Source of the DNA: an uncultured Eubacteriales bacterium
GTDB taxonomy: Bacteria > Bacillota > Clostridia > Oscillospirales > Oscillospiraceae
NCBI GenBank assembly: GCA_900552725.1
Contig: USAT01000032.1
Location: forward strand, 1 to 18,750
Length of the DNA: 18,750 nt
Direction of reading: 5' to 3'
A program made the translations under genes and the position numbers. Shown in pieces: positions 6,768 through 13,754 of this stretch (the stretch's first letter is position 1; every line of letters begins with the position of its first letter). Below the pieces are notes generated by a model. The model was not told where the DNA came from. It saw only the letters and a list, made by a program, of their open reading frames with translations, and ran no database searches.

Positions 6768-8129
6768 TTATGCCTCGCTGCCGGAGGCGCCGCCGCTCCT
6801 GCCGCCGTTGCCCCGGCGGCGTCCGCCCCGGCTCCTGCGGCGCGCGGGACGCTGGCCGCCCTCACCGGACGCGCTCTCCTGACGGGCAGGCTTCTCCGGC
6901 GCGAGGGTGGGCTTGGGAGCGTTGTTGGCCTCGTTGGCAGGCTTCTCTCCGCCCCTGCTGCGGCCGCCGCGGCTTCTGCGGCGGCGCTGGCCGCCCTCAC
7001 CCTCCCGGCGGGGCTCCTTGCTCTCGCCCTGCTCCTGGGCGGGCTTGGCTGTCTTCGCGGGCTTGGCGGGACGCTCCTCCTTCTTGGCAGGCACCTCGGC
7101 GGTCTGGGGCTTGCTCTCAGCTCCGCCGCCCTTGCCCCGGCGGCGTCCGCCGCGGCTCCTGCGGCGTGCGGGACGCTCATCCTGGGCCTGCTCCGCAGGC
7201 TCGGAGGGCATGCCGTAATCGGCGAACAGGTTGGGGATCAGCATCTCCTCGGCGGCCACCGGCTCCACATAGCGCTCGGGCCGCTCCTTGGGCACGGTGA
7301 TGCCATCCCGGCTGCCCTTGCCGTTGCGCAGCACGCAGACCTCGCAGTTATGGTAGCAGCGGGGCGCGTCGGGCCGCTCGTCCAGCCGGACGTTGACCGT
7401 CTCCTTCAGCACGTTGATATCGCTGACGTTGCCGGGGCCGTCCGGCGTCACCACGAAGGAATCGTTTTTCGGCATCCGCTTGATGGCGTCCTCGTAGGCG
7501 TCCTGCTCATACTTCAGGCAGCACATCAGCCGCCCGCAGGTGCCGGAGATCTTGGTAGGGTTCAGGCTCAGGCTCTGGGTCTTGGCCATCTTGATGGACA
7601 CGGGGACGAACTCGTCCATATAGGACGCGCAGCAGAAGGGCCGGCCGCAGATCCCCAGGCCGCCCAGCATCTTGGCCTCGTCCCGGACGCCGATCTGCCG
7701 CAGCTCGATGCGGGAGCGAAACACACCGGCCAGATCCTTCACCAGCTCGCGGAAGTCCACACGTCCGTCGGCGGTGAAGAAGAACAGGATCTTGCTGCCG
7801 TCAAAGCTGCATTCCACCCGCACCAGCTTCATCTCCAGGCCGTGCTGGGCGATCTTCTTCTGGCAGATGTCAAAGGCATCCTTCTCCCGGCTGCGGTTAT
7901 AGGCCGCCGTATGGCGGTCGTTGTCGGTGGCGATGCGCAGCACCGGGCGCAGGGGCTTCACCACCGCGTCGTCGCCCACCTCATGGTTGCCCTCCACGCA
8001 CTGGGCGAATTCCGGGCCCTGGGCGGTCTCCACCACCACGTCGTCCCCGGTGCGCACCGTCAGGTCCCGGGGGTCAAAATAGTAGGTTTTGCTGCCGCTG
8101 CGGAAGCGGACAGAGATGACAGTCGTCAT
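6768..8129 (-). CDS. ricT: RicT (YaaT, PSP1-domain) with long Arg/Gly-rich tail
   Basis: Residues 1 to about 270 are a PSP1/RicT core: VISVRFRSGSKTYYFDP at the start, then the paired cysteine motifs GICGRPFCC (C161, C166, C167) and GTCGRLMCC (C198, C203, C204). In Bacillus RicT works with RicA and RicF in an iron-sulfur complex that aids RNase Y mRNA processing and affects sporulation and biofilm. A further cluster C258, C262, C265 follows. Residues about 319-453 are low-complexity and probably disordered, with RPARRRSRGGRRRG at 319-332 and 427-440 and a related RRRRSRGGRSRGG at 382-394, separated by Ala/Pro/Lys/Glu stretches. B. subtilis RicT is roughly 275 residues and lacks such a tail. 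The gene usually follows holB; here an IS110 element sits between them. AGGAAGG lies 11-17 bases upstream, partly contributed by the element. Confidence 0.93.
   Translation of the reverse strand: MTTVISVRFRSGSKTYYFDPRDLTVRTGDDVVVETAQGPEFAQCVEGNHEVGDDAVVKPLRPVLRIATDNDRHTAAYNRSREKDAFDICQKKIAQHGLEMKLVRVECSFDGSKILFFFTADGRVDFRELVKDLAGVFRSRIELRQIGVRDEAKMLGGLGICGRPFCCASYMDEFVPVSIKMAKTQSLSLNPTKISGTCGRLMCCLKYEQDAYEDAIKRMPKNDSFVVTPDGPGNVSDINVLKETVNVRLDERPDAPRCYHNCEVCVLRNGKGSRDGITVPKERPERYVEPVAAEEMLIPNLFADYGMPSEPAEQAQDERPARRRSRGGRRRGKGGGAESKPQTAEVPAKKEERPAKPAKTAKPAQEQGESKEPRREGEGGQRRRRSRGGRSRGGEKPANEANNAPKPTLAPEKPARQESASGEGGQRPARRRSRGGRRRGNGGRSGGASGSEA
6808..6853 (-). repeat. Internal direct repeat copy 1 (RicT tail)
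   Basis: These 46 bases match 7132-7177 at 44 positions and encode the distal RPARRRSRGGRRRG block of the RicT tail. A shorter, diverged copy lies around 6955-6990. The near-identity at nucleotide level points to recent duplication or slippage within the gene, not just similar amino-acid composition. Confidence 0.85.
7132..7177 (-). repeat. Internal direct repeat copy 2 (RicT tail)
   Basis: This partner of 6808-6853 has two substitutions in 46 bases. It encodes the proximal RPARRRSRGGRRRG block, roughly residues 319-332 of RicT. Confidence 0.85.
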
Positions 8130-8157
8130 ATCGGGTATACCTTCCTATTACAATAAA

Positions 8158-8400
8158 TTTGGACAGGAAAGCCGGGCAGCCAGTCCGGCTTTCTTTCCAT
8201 CTCGTGCCTAAGCTACAATAAGAGGAGCAACTGGCTGACGATACCTCACTTGGGCTAACAAGTCCGACAGAAAGACTGTCAGCCATCCTCTTGTTGCAGC
8301 GTTCGATTTAAGCAGGTTGAGCCACCGGATGCCGGGGAGTTCGTGTCACACAATAGATTGAATCGGCAGCGAGAAAAGATGGATTCCGGTTGCAGATTCT
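8158..8400 (+). ncRNA. Candidate IS110 bridge RNA (seekRNA)
   Basis: A 5' stem-loop (8167-8175 with 8185-8193) comes first. The target-binding domain has an outer 11-bp stem (8216-8226 with 8286-8296), an inner 7-bp stem (8233-8239 with 8278-8284) and an apical hairpin (8248-8252 with 8259-8263). The left target guide ATACCT (8241-8246) equals the left flank plus core (8137-8142). The right target guide CAGAAAG (8268-8274) is complementary to core plus right flank (9755-9761). The donor-binding domain has a stem CGATT/AATCG (8304-8308 with 8361-8365) and an inner CCGG-ATG-CCGG hairpin (8325-8335). The left donor guide AGCAGGT (8311-8317) equals the element's right end (9748-9754). The right donor guide AATAG (8352-8356) is complementary to CTATT (8145-8149). 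In both loops the 5' guide is sense and the 3' guide antisense, as reported for IS621. The ends of the RNA are approximate. Confidence 0.85.
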
Positions 8401-8419
8401 TTGTATTGGAGGAATGTAA

Positions 8420-9628
8420 ATGAACTGCGTTGGCATCGATGTCTCCAAAGGGAAAAGCATGATTGCTGTCATGCGGCCCTTCGGGGAGGTGGTGATCTCA
8501 CCCTTTGAAGTGCTTCACACCGCCAATGAACTGAGCGAGCTGGCAGGGCTGCTCAAAAGCTTGGACGGTGAGACCCGTGTGGTGATGGAATCCACGGGTA
8601 ATTACCATGCGCCGGTGGCCTGGCTGCTCCACGGCGCGGGGCTTTATGTCTCAGTAGTCAACGCAATGCTGGTGCATGACTATGGAAACAACAGTTTAAG
8701 GCGGGCCAAAACCGACAAGAAGGATGCCGTGAAGCTGGCCAACTACGGCCTTGACCACTGGCTCACCCTGCCGAGATATGTCCCTGAGGAGAATACCCGG
8801 CTCATGCTGAAAAGCTGCTACCGACAGTACCAGCAGTATTCCAAAGTACAGACTATGCTGAAGAACAACCTAATCTCCCTACTGGACACCGCTTTCCCAG
8901 ACGCAAATCGCCTGTTTACCAGTCCGCCCCGCGCCGATGGCAGCGAGAAGTGGGTGGACTTTGTAGCTGCTTTTTGGCATTGCGAGTGCGTCTGTGGCTT
9001 GTCTGAGAAAGCATTTACCGCCAAATACCAGAAGTGGTGCAGAAAGCACGGTTACAATTTCAGCAAGGATAAGGCGCTGGATATTTATGCCTCCGCCTGT
9101 GGACACTTCGGTGTCATGCCGAAAACGGATACGGCAAAACTTTTGGTAGAACAGGCCATTTCCCAACTCCAGACAACTTCCGCCGCATTAGCTGCTCTCA
9201 AGCAGGAGATGCAGTCCCTAGCAGCTTCTCTACCGGAGTATCCTATAGTGATGGGGATGTTTGGTGTTGGCCCCACACTCGGCCCTCAACTCATGGCTGA
9301 AATTGGCGATGTGCGCCGTTTTCATTCCAAGAAAGCGCTGGTGGCCTTTGCGGGCATTGACTCCCCACCGTACCAATCTGGCCAAATGGATGTCCATAGC
9401 CGCAGCATTTCCAAGCGGGGATCTGCCTCCCTGCGCAGGACGCTCTTTCTGGTGATGGGTGTCCTCCTGCAATGCGCTCCAATGGATGAGCCGGTCTACC
9501 AGTTCATGAACAAGAAGCGCTCTGAGGGCAAGCCCTACCGTGTCTACATGATGGCATCCGCCAACAAGTTCTTGCGCATCTACTACGCCTCTGTGAAAAC
9601 CTATTTGGATTCCCTAGAACACGACTGA
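8420..9628 (+). CDS. IS110-family DEDD transposase/recombinase
   Basis: This 402-residue recombinase inserts and excises the element using the bridge RNA. The N-terminal RuvC-like DEDD domain has D7 (GIDVSK), E57 (MESTGNY), D99 and D102 (AKTDKKDAVKLA), spaced as in IS621. A long coiled or linker region follows (about 120-270). The C-terminal Tnp_20-type domain has GVGPTLGPQLMAEIGD, KALVAFAGIDSPPYQSG and ISKRGSASLRRTLF; Ser335 in that last motif is the likely nucleophile. The reading frame is intact with no frameshift, so the enzyme may be active. GGAGG at 8408-8412 lies 7 bases before the ATG. The RNA lies upstream of the gene, as in the IS110 subgroup and unlike IS1111, where it is downstream. 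Related family members may be longer or shorter; the IS name is not assigned. Confidence 0.96.
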   Translation: MNCVGIDVSKGKSMIAVMRPFGEVVISPFEVLHTANELSELAGLLKSLDGETRVVMESTGNYHAPVAWLLHGAGLYVSVVNAMLVHDYGNNSLRRAKTDKKDAVKLANYGLDHWLTLPRYVPEENTRLMLKSCYRQYQQYSKVQTMLKNNLISLLDTAFPDANRLFTSPPRADGSEKWVDFVAAFWHCECVCGLSEKAFTAKYQKWCRKHGYNFSKDKALDIYASACGHFGVMPKTDTAKLLVEQAISQLQTTSAALAALKQEMQSLAASLPEYPIVMGMFGVGPTLGPQLMAEIGDVRRFHSKKALVAFAGIDSPPYQSGQMDVHSRSISKRGSASLRRTLFLVMGVLLQCAPMDEPVYQFMNKKRSEGKPYRVYMMASANKFLRIYYASVKTYLDSLEHD

Positions 9629-9735
9629 TTTTCATACCCTATACCATCTGGCTGGCCGCCGTTTCGATTTTGCGATGCTCAGCGGCTTGATTTTGTTTTG
9701 CCTTTTTCGCTGCTCCCAAAAGCTGAAATTTCTAC

Positions 9736-9741
9736 TTGACT
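9736..9741 (+). promoter_or_regulatory. Right-end -35 half of a circle-junction promoter
   Basis: TTGACT lies 13 bases before the right end. When the ends join in an excised circle, it is followed after 18 bases by TATTAC (8146-8151) in the left end, or after 21 bases by TACAAT (8149-8154). Either would start transcription just before the bridge RNA 5' stem-loop. IS110 elements are known to rebuild the RNA promoter at the joined ends. Confidence 0.6.
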
Positions 9742-9770
9742 TTTGTTAGCAGGTCTTTCTGAAGGAAAAA

Positions 9771-10622
9771 TCAGTGCAGCAGAGCGATAAGCTCCGCGTT
9801 CAGGGCACCCAGCACATGGCCCGCACCCACGTTGTATTGACATTCTCCGGCATAGCGGCGGAAAAGCGCCGTCAGCGCCTGCAGCTGCCGCCGGTCGAAG
9901 GCGCGGCACAGAGCCTGGGCCGCGTCGCCGCAGCCGCCGGGCTTTCCGCACTTGGCCAGCAGGGCCTCCGCCGTGATCTGCCACGCGCCCTCCGTCATGG
10001 CCAGAAGCTGCTCCCGCTTCACGCGGCGGTTCTCCAGCGCCGTCAGGTGGCCGGTCAGCGCCAGGGCGTCCCTCTTGGCCAGGATCCGGCACAAGGCCGC
10101 GGCGGCCTCGTCCTCGCCGGGCGTCTCCTCTCCCCCGTCCAGCCGCAGCTCCACGCAGCGGGAGCGGATGGTGGGCAGCAGGGCATGGAGCGTATCGGCG
10201 CAGAACACGAAGGCGGCGTAGGGCGGCCCCTCCTCCACGATCTTCAGCAGCACGTTCTGATCCCGCTCGTTCAGCTGGGCGCAGTCGGTAAAGAGATAGA
10301 CCTTCCGCTCCCCCTCGTTGGGCCGGATGTACACATCCTGCCGCAGGGCCCGGACGGTGTCCACCGCCAGCTCCTTGCGGTCGGCGTCTTTTACCTCCGT
10401 CACGTCGGGGTGGATGCCCTCCATCACCTTGCGGCAGGCGTTGCACCGCAGACAGGGGCGCTCCCCCTCGCCGCGGCACAGGTGGGCGGCGGCGATAAAC
10501 CGGGCGGCGGAGGGCTTGTCCCCCTCGCCGGTCAGGATCACCGCGTGGCTCAGCTGGCCCCGCCGGGCAGCCGACCGGACGGACCTGACCCATGTGGAAT
10601 TTTCATTCACCGCCTGTGCCAT
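9771..10622 (-). CDS. holB: DNA polymerase III subunit delta prime (clamp loader)
   Basis: Delta prime is the stator of the clamp loader that places the beta clamp on primed DNA. This 283-residue protein has the AAA+ region with a degenerate Walker A (TGEGDKPSA in place of GxxxxGKT), as expected for a non-ATP-binding delta prime. It has a zinc cluster of four cysteines, C49, C57, C60 and C63, the segment LNERDQNVLLKIVEEGPPYAAFVF, and the SRC arginine-finger motif (TIRSRCVELRL). The C-terminal helices are less conserved. GGAGGGG lies 5 bases before the ATG. A promoter at 10674-10703 and a 7-bp leader hairpin precede it. In many Firmicutes ricT follows directly; here 126 bases of insertion-sequence right end begin 16 bases after the stop. 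The assignment rests on motifs plus synteny with ricT. Confidence 0.92.
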   Translation of the reverse strand: MAQAVNENSTWVRSVRSAARRGQLSHAVILTGEGDKPSAARFIAAAHLCRGEGERPCLRCNACRKVMEGIHPDVTEVKDADRKELAVDTVRALRQDVYIRPNEGERKVYLFTDCAQLNERDQNVLLKIVEEGPPYAAFVFCADTLHALLPTIRSRCVELRLDGGEETPGEDEAAAALCRILAKRDALALTGHLTALENRRVKREQLLAMTEGAWQITAEALLAKCGKPGGCGDAAQALCRAFDRRQLQALTALFRRYAGECQYNVGAGHVLGALNAELIALLH

Positions 10623-10634
10623 TTACCCCTCCGG

Positions 10635-10657
10635 AAGGCGGAAAAACACGCCGCCTT
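10635..10657 (-). other. Leader hairpin before the holB ribosome binding site
   Basis: AAGGCGG (10635-10641) and CCGCCTT (10651-10657) form a 7-bp stem just upstream of the GGAGGGG site in the holB leader. It could stabilise the 5' end or modulate initiation. No regulator is identifiable. Confidence 0.4.
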
Positions 10658-10673
10658 TTCACAAATTCAAAAT

Positions 10674-10703
10674 AGTATACCACAATTTTGGCCTTTGCCG
10701 CAA
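10674..10703 (-). promoter_or_regulatory. Promoter of holB (original holB-ricT-HAD operon)
   Basis: Minus-strand TTGCGG (10698-10703) and TATACT (10674-10679) are separated by 18 bases, about 52 bases before the holB ATG. Before insertion of the IS110 element this promoter would also have served ricT and the HAD gene. Confidence 0.65.
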
Positions 10704-10786
10704 CCCCTGGCAGCAGATTCCCTAAAAAAAGTTTGTGCGTAATTCGATATTTGTAGGAAAATCAGGGAAATAAACGGAAAATATGC

Positions 10787-10815
10787 TTGCTTTTATGGGG
10801 AAAGCTGGTTATAAT
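10787..10815 (+). promoter_or_regulatory. Promoter of ppdK
   Basis: TTGCTT (10787-10792), a 17-base spacer and a perfect TATAAT (10810-10815) predict a start near 10822 and a leader of about 100 bases. The leader contains a possible GGGGC/GCCCC long-loop pairing (10828-10832 with 10857-10861) but no riboswitch I recognise. Confidence 0.78.
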
Positions 10816-10921
10816 AAAGCGGTTGATGGGGCACATTTAACAAAAAGAACACAAAAGCCCCTAAAACGGCCAAAAATTTCGGAAAATCAAGATATTTTTT
10901 TGTGATATGGAGGATATGTAA

Positions 10922-13555
10922 ATGAGCAAAAAGTATTGCTACCTGTTCACCGAGGGCAACGCCAAGATGCGTGAGCTGCTGGGCGGCAAGGGTGCCAACC
11001 TGGCCGAGATGACCAACATCGGTCTGCCGGTGCCCCAGGGCTTCACCATCACCACCGAGGCCTGTACCCAGTACTATGAGGACGGCCGCCAGATCAACGA
11101 CGAGATCATGGCCGAGATCATGGAATATATCGAGAAGATGGAAAAGATCACCGGCAAGAAGTTCGGCGATCACGAGAATCCCCTGCTGGTCTCCGTCCGC
11201 TCCGGCGCCCGCGCTTCCATGCCCGGCATGATGGACACCATCCTGAACCTGGGCCTGAACGAGGACGTGGTGGCCGTCATCGCCGCCAAGTCCAACAACC
11301 CCCGCTGGGCCTGGGACTGCTATCGCCGCTTTATCCAGATGTACTCCGACGTCGTTATGGAGGTGGGCAAGAAGTACTTCGAGCAGCTCATCGACGCCAT
11401 GAAGGAGAAGAAGGGCGTGACCCAGGACGTGGAGCTGGACGCCAACGACCTGAAGGAGCTGGCCATGCAGTTCAAGGCCGAGTATAAGGCCAAGATCGGC
11501 GAGGACTTCCCCACCGACCCCAAGGAGCAGCTCATCGGCGCCATCAAGGCCGTGTTCCGTTCCTGGGACAACCCCCGCGCCAACGTGTACCGCCGCGACA
11601 ATGATATCCCCTACTCCTGGGGCACTGCCGTCAACGTCCAGTCCATGGCCTTCGGCAACATGGGCGACGACTGCGGCACCGGCGTTGCCTTTACCCGGAA
11701 CCCTGCCACCGGCGAGAAGAAGCTCTTCGGCGAGTTCCTGACCAACGCCCAGGGCGAGGACGTGGTGGCCGGTGTCCGGACTCCCATGCCCATCTCCGAA
11801 ATGGCCGAGAAGTTCCCCGAGGCCTTCGCCCAGTTTACCAAGGTCTGCCAGATTCTGGAAAATCACTATCACGACATGCAGGACATGGAGTTCACCGTGG
11901 AAAACGGCAAGCTCTACATGCTCCAGACCCGCAACGGCAAGCGTACCGCTCCCGCCGCCCTGAAGATCGCCTGTGACCTGGTGGACGAGGGCATGATCGA
12001 CGAGAAGCAGGCCGTGGCTATGATCGAGCCCCGTACCCTGGACACCCTGCTGCACCCCCAGTTCGACGCCAAGGCACTGAAGAACGCCCAGCCTGTGGGT
12101 CGGGCACTGGCCGCTTCTCCCGGAGCTGCCTGCGGCAAAATCGTCTTCACCGCCGAGGATGCCAAGACCTGGGCTGACCGGGGCGAGAAGGTGGTTCTGG
12201 TTCGTCTGGAGACCTCTCCTGAGGATATCGAGGGCATGATGTGCGCCCAGGGCATCCTGACCGTCCGGGGCGGCATGACCTCCCACGCCGCCGTGGTCGC
12301 CCGCGGTATGGGCCGCTGCTGCGTCTCCGGCTGCACCGAGATCAAGATGGACGAGGAGAACAAGTGCTTCGTTCTGGCGGGCAAGACCTACTGCGAAGGC
12401 GACTGGCTGAGCCTGGACGGCTCCACCGGCAACATCTATGACGGTCAGATTCCCACCGTGGACGCGGAGATCGCCGGCGAGTTCGGCCGGATCATGGCCT
12501 GGGCTGATAAGTACCGCCGCCTGCGGGTGCGTACCAACGCCGATACCCCCAGAGACGCCATCAAGGCTCGCTCCCTGGGCGCCGAAGGCATCGGCCTGTG
12601 CCGTACCGAGCACATGTTCTTCGAGGAAGGCAGAATCGCTCCCTTCCGGGAAATGATCTGCTCCGACACCGTGGAGGAGCGGGAGGCCGCTCTGGCGAAG
12701 ATCGAGCCCATGCAGCAGAGCGACTTCGAGGCTCTGTACGAGGCCATGGAGTCCTACCCTGTCACCATCCGGTTCCTGGATCCTCCGCTCCATGAGTTCG
12801 TACCCACCACCGAGGAGGACATTGCAGCACTGGCTAAGGCTCAGGGCAAGACCGTCCAGCAGATCAAGGACATCATCGCCTCCCTGCACGAGTTCAACCC
12901 CATGATGGGTCACCGTGGCTGCCGTCTGGCCGTCACCTATCCGGAGATCGCTGCCATGCAGACCCGGGCCGTCATCAAGGCCGCCCTGGCCGTCAAGGGC
13001 CGTCATCCCGACTGGAACCTGGTTCCCGAGATCATGATCCCCCTGACCGGCGACGCCAAGGAGCTGAAGTTCGTCAAGGACGTGGTCATCAAGGCCGCCG
13101 ATGCCGAGATCGCCGCTGCCGGTATGGAGCTCAAGTACGAAGTGGGCACCATGATCGAGATTCCCAGAGCCTGCCTGGTGGCCGACGAAATGGCCAAGGA
13201 GGCGGAGTTCTTCTGCTTCGGCACCAACGACCTGACCCAAATGACCTACGGCTTCAGCCGTGACGACGCGGGCAAGTTCCTGAACGCCTACTATGCCCAC
13301 AAGATCTTCGAGAACGACCCCTTCGCCAAGCTGGATCAAACCGGCGTGGGCGCGCTGATGGAAATGGCCGTCACCAAGGGCAAGGCCACCCGTTCCAGCC
13401 TCCACTGCGGCATCTGCGGTGAGCACGGCGGCGACCCGGTGAGCGTGGAGTTCTGCCACCGCATTGGCCTGAACTACGTTTCCTGCTCTCCCTTCCGTGT
13501 CCCCATTGCCCGTCTGGCTGCCGCCCAGGCTGCCATCCGCGAACAGCGCCAATAA
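10922..13555 (+). CDS. ppdK: Pyruvate, phosphate dikinase
   Basis: PPDK interconverts pyruvate, ATP and phosphate with phosphoenolpyruvate, AMP and pyrophosphate. In anaerobic Clostridia it can run glycolytically or gluconeogenically. The 877 residues match bacterial PPDK. The N-terminal ATP-grasp domain has GGKGANLAEM and SVRSGARASMPGMMDTILNLG. The swivelling phosphohistidine domain has GGMTSHAAVVARGMGR with H455 as phospho-acceptor, the same number as in the Clostridium symbiosum enzyme. The C-terminal PEP/pyruvate barrel has GLCRTEHMFF, MIEIPRA and LHCGICGEHGGDP with the acid Cys832. The ATG follows GGAGG 9 bases upstream and a good promoter. Codon use is strongly biased, suggesting high expression. 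The gene stands alone between its promoter and a strong terminator. Confidence 0.98.
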   Translation: MSKKYCYLFTEGNAKMRELLGGKGANLAEMTNIGLPVPQGFTITTEACTQYYEDGRQINDEIMAEIMEYIEKMEKITGKKFGDHENPLLVSVRSGARASMPGMMDTILNLGLNEDVVAVIAAKSNNPRWAWDCYRRFIQMYSDVVMEVGKKYFEQLIDAMKEKKGVTQDVELDANDLKELAMQFKAEYKAKIGEDFPTDPKEQLIGAIKAVFRSWDNPRANVYRRDNDIPYSWGTAVNVQSMAFGNMGDDCGTGVAFTRNPATGEKKLFGEFLTNAQGEDVVAGVRTPMPISEMAEKFPEAFAQFTKVCQILENHYHDMQDMEFTVENGKLYMLQTRNGKRTAPAALKIACDLVDEGMIDEKQAVAMIEPRTLDTLLHPQFDAKALKNAQPVGRALAASPGAACGKIVFTAEDAKTWADRGEKVVLVRLETSPEDIEGMMCAQGILTVRGGMTSHAAVVARGMGRCCVSGCTEIKMDEENKCFVLAGKTYCEGDWLSLDGSTGNIYDGQIPTVDAEIAGEFGRIMAWADKYRRLRVRTNADTPRDAIKARSLGAEGIGLCRTEHMFFEEGRIAPFREMICSDTVEEREAALAKIEPMQQSDFEALYEAMESYPVTIRFLDPPLHEFVPTTEEDIAALAKAQGKTVQQIKDIIASLHEFNPMMGHRGCRLAVTYPEIAAMQTRAVIKAALAVKGRHPDWNLVPEIMIPLTGDAKELKFVKDVVIKAADAEIAAAGMELKYEVGTMIEIPRACLVADEMAKEAEFFCFGTNDLTQMTYGFSRDDAGKFLNAYYAHKIFENDPFAKLDQTGVGALMEMAVTKGKATRSSLHCGICGEHGGDPVSVEFCHRIGLNYVSCSPFRVPIARLAAAQAAIREQRQ

Positions 13556-13596
13556 AAAGTTGACGCGGCAGCGTAGGCAAAACAACTGATACCAAT

Positions 13597-13638
13597 ACGG
13601 TCACACAGTCCCTTTGGATTGTGTGACCGTTATTTTTT
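13597..13638 (+). terminator. Intrinsic terminator of ppdK
   Basis: A 15-bp stem (13597-13611 with 13616-13630, core ACGGTCACACA/TGTGTGACCGT, one G-T pair) with a CTTT loop is followed by TATTTTTT. It is a textbook rho-independent terminator 42 bases after the ppdK stop. Confidence 0.92.
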
Positions 13639-13693
13639 GCCCATTTTCAGCTGAATTTTCCGGAGAAATCCGGCGGCTTTGGGTACATGCAGC

Positions 13694-13729
13694 GCAAAAG
13701 CAGGTGTCCAAGGGGACACCTGCTTTTGC
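13694..13729 (-). terminator. Terminator of the hydantoinase-RraA operon
   Basis: A perfect 16-bp stem (13694-13709 with 13714-13729) with a 4-base loop lies 25 bases beyond the last minus-strand gene. A and T runs sit within the arms (GCAAAAGCAGG / CCTGCTTTTGC), so it can act in either direction. Between convergent genes it backs up the ppdK terminator. Confidence 0.75.
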
Positions 13730-13754
13730 AAAGGGGGTAAATGTAAGGAAGTTA

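Larger units (their letters stand above)
8141..9754 (+). mobile_element. IS110-group insertion sequence (bridge-RNA guided), complete
   Basis: The element consists of a left end of about 280 bases with a structured non-coding RNA, one DEDD transposase gene, and a right end of about 126 bases. IS110 elements lack terminal inverted repeats, so I placed the ends from the RNA guides. The left flank ATAC is followed by core CT (8141-8142). The right end AGCAGGT is followed by a second CT (9755-9756) and the right target half TTCTG. The only duplicated bases are the CT core. Excision restores holB stop, 27 bases, ricT ATG. The gene's codons are visibly less GC-rich than those of its neighbours, consistent with transfer. 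The element is antisense to the holB-ricT operon it interrupts. The ends are inferred but agree with four independent guide matches. Confidence 0.88.

Noticed and set aside
8167..8193. GAAAGCCGG/CCGGCTTTC hairpin as an intrinsic terminator
   Set aside because: It lies at the expected 5' end of the bridge RNA, only TTTCC follows on the plus strand, and IS110 bridge RNAs begin with a stem-loop.
9629..9735. A GCCGC/GCGGC pairing in the IS right end as a transposase terminator
   Set aside because: The arms are short and the loop is over 20 bases, so it is not a credible intrinsic terminator.
8164..9753. CAGG present at 8164-8167 and 9750-9753 as possible IS110 boundary repeats
   Set aside because: The guide RNA matches converge on CT at 8141-8142 and 9755-9756 and restore a tight operon gap. 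The CAGG placement leaves the left target guide unmatched and explains the junction less well.
10793..13585. A 930-codon open frame antisense to ppdK
   Set aside because: It mirrors ppdK codon bias (GC-rich third positions leave few stops on the other strand), has Gly/His/Leu/Val-rich content with no known motifs, and has no ribosome binding site.
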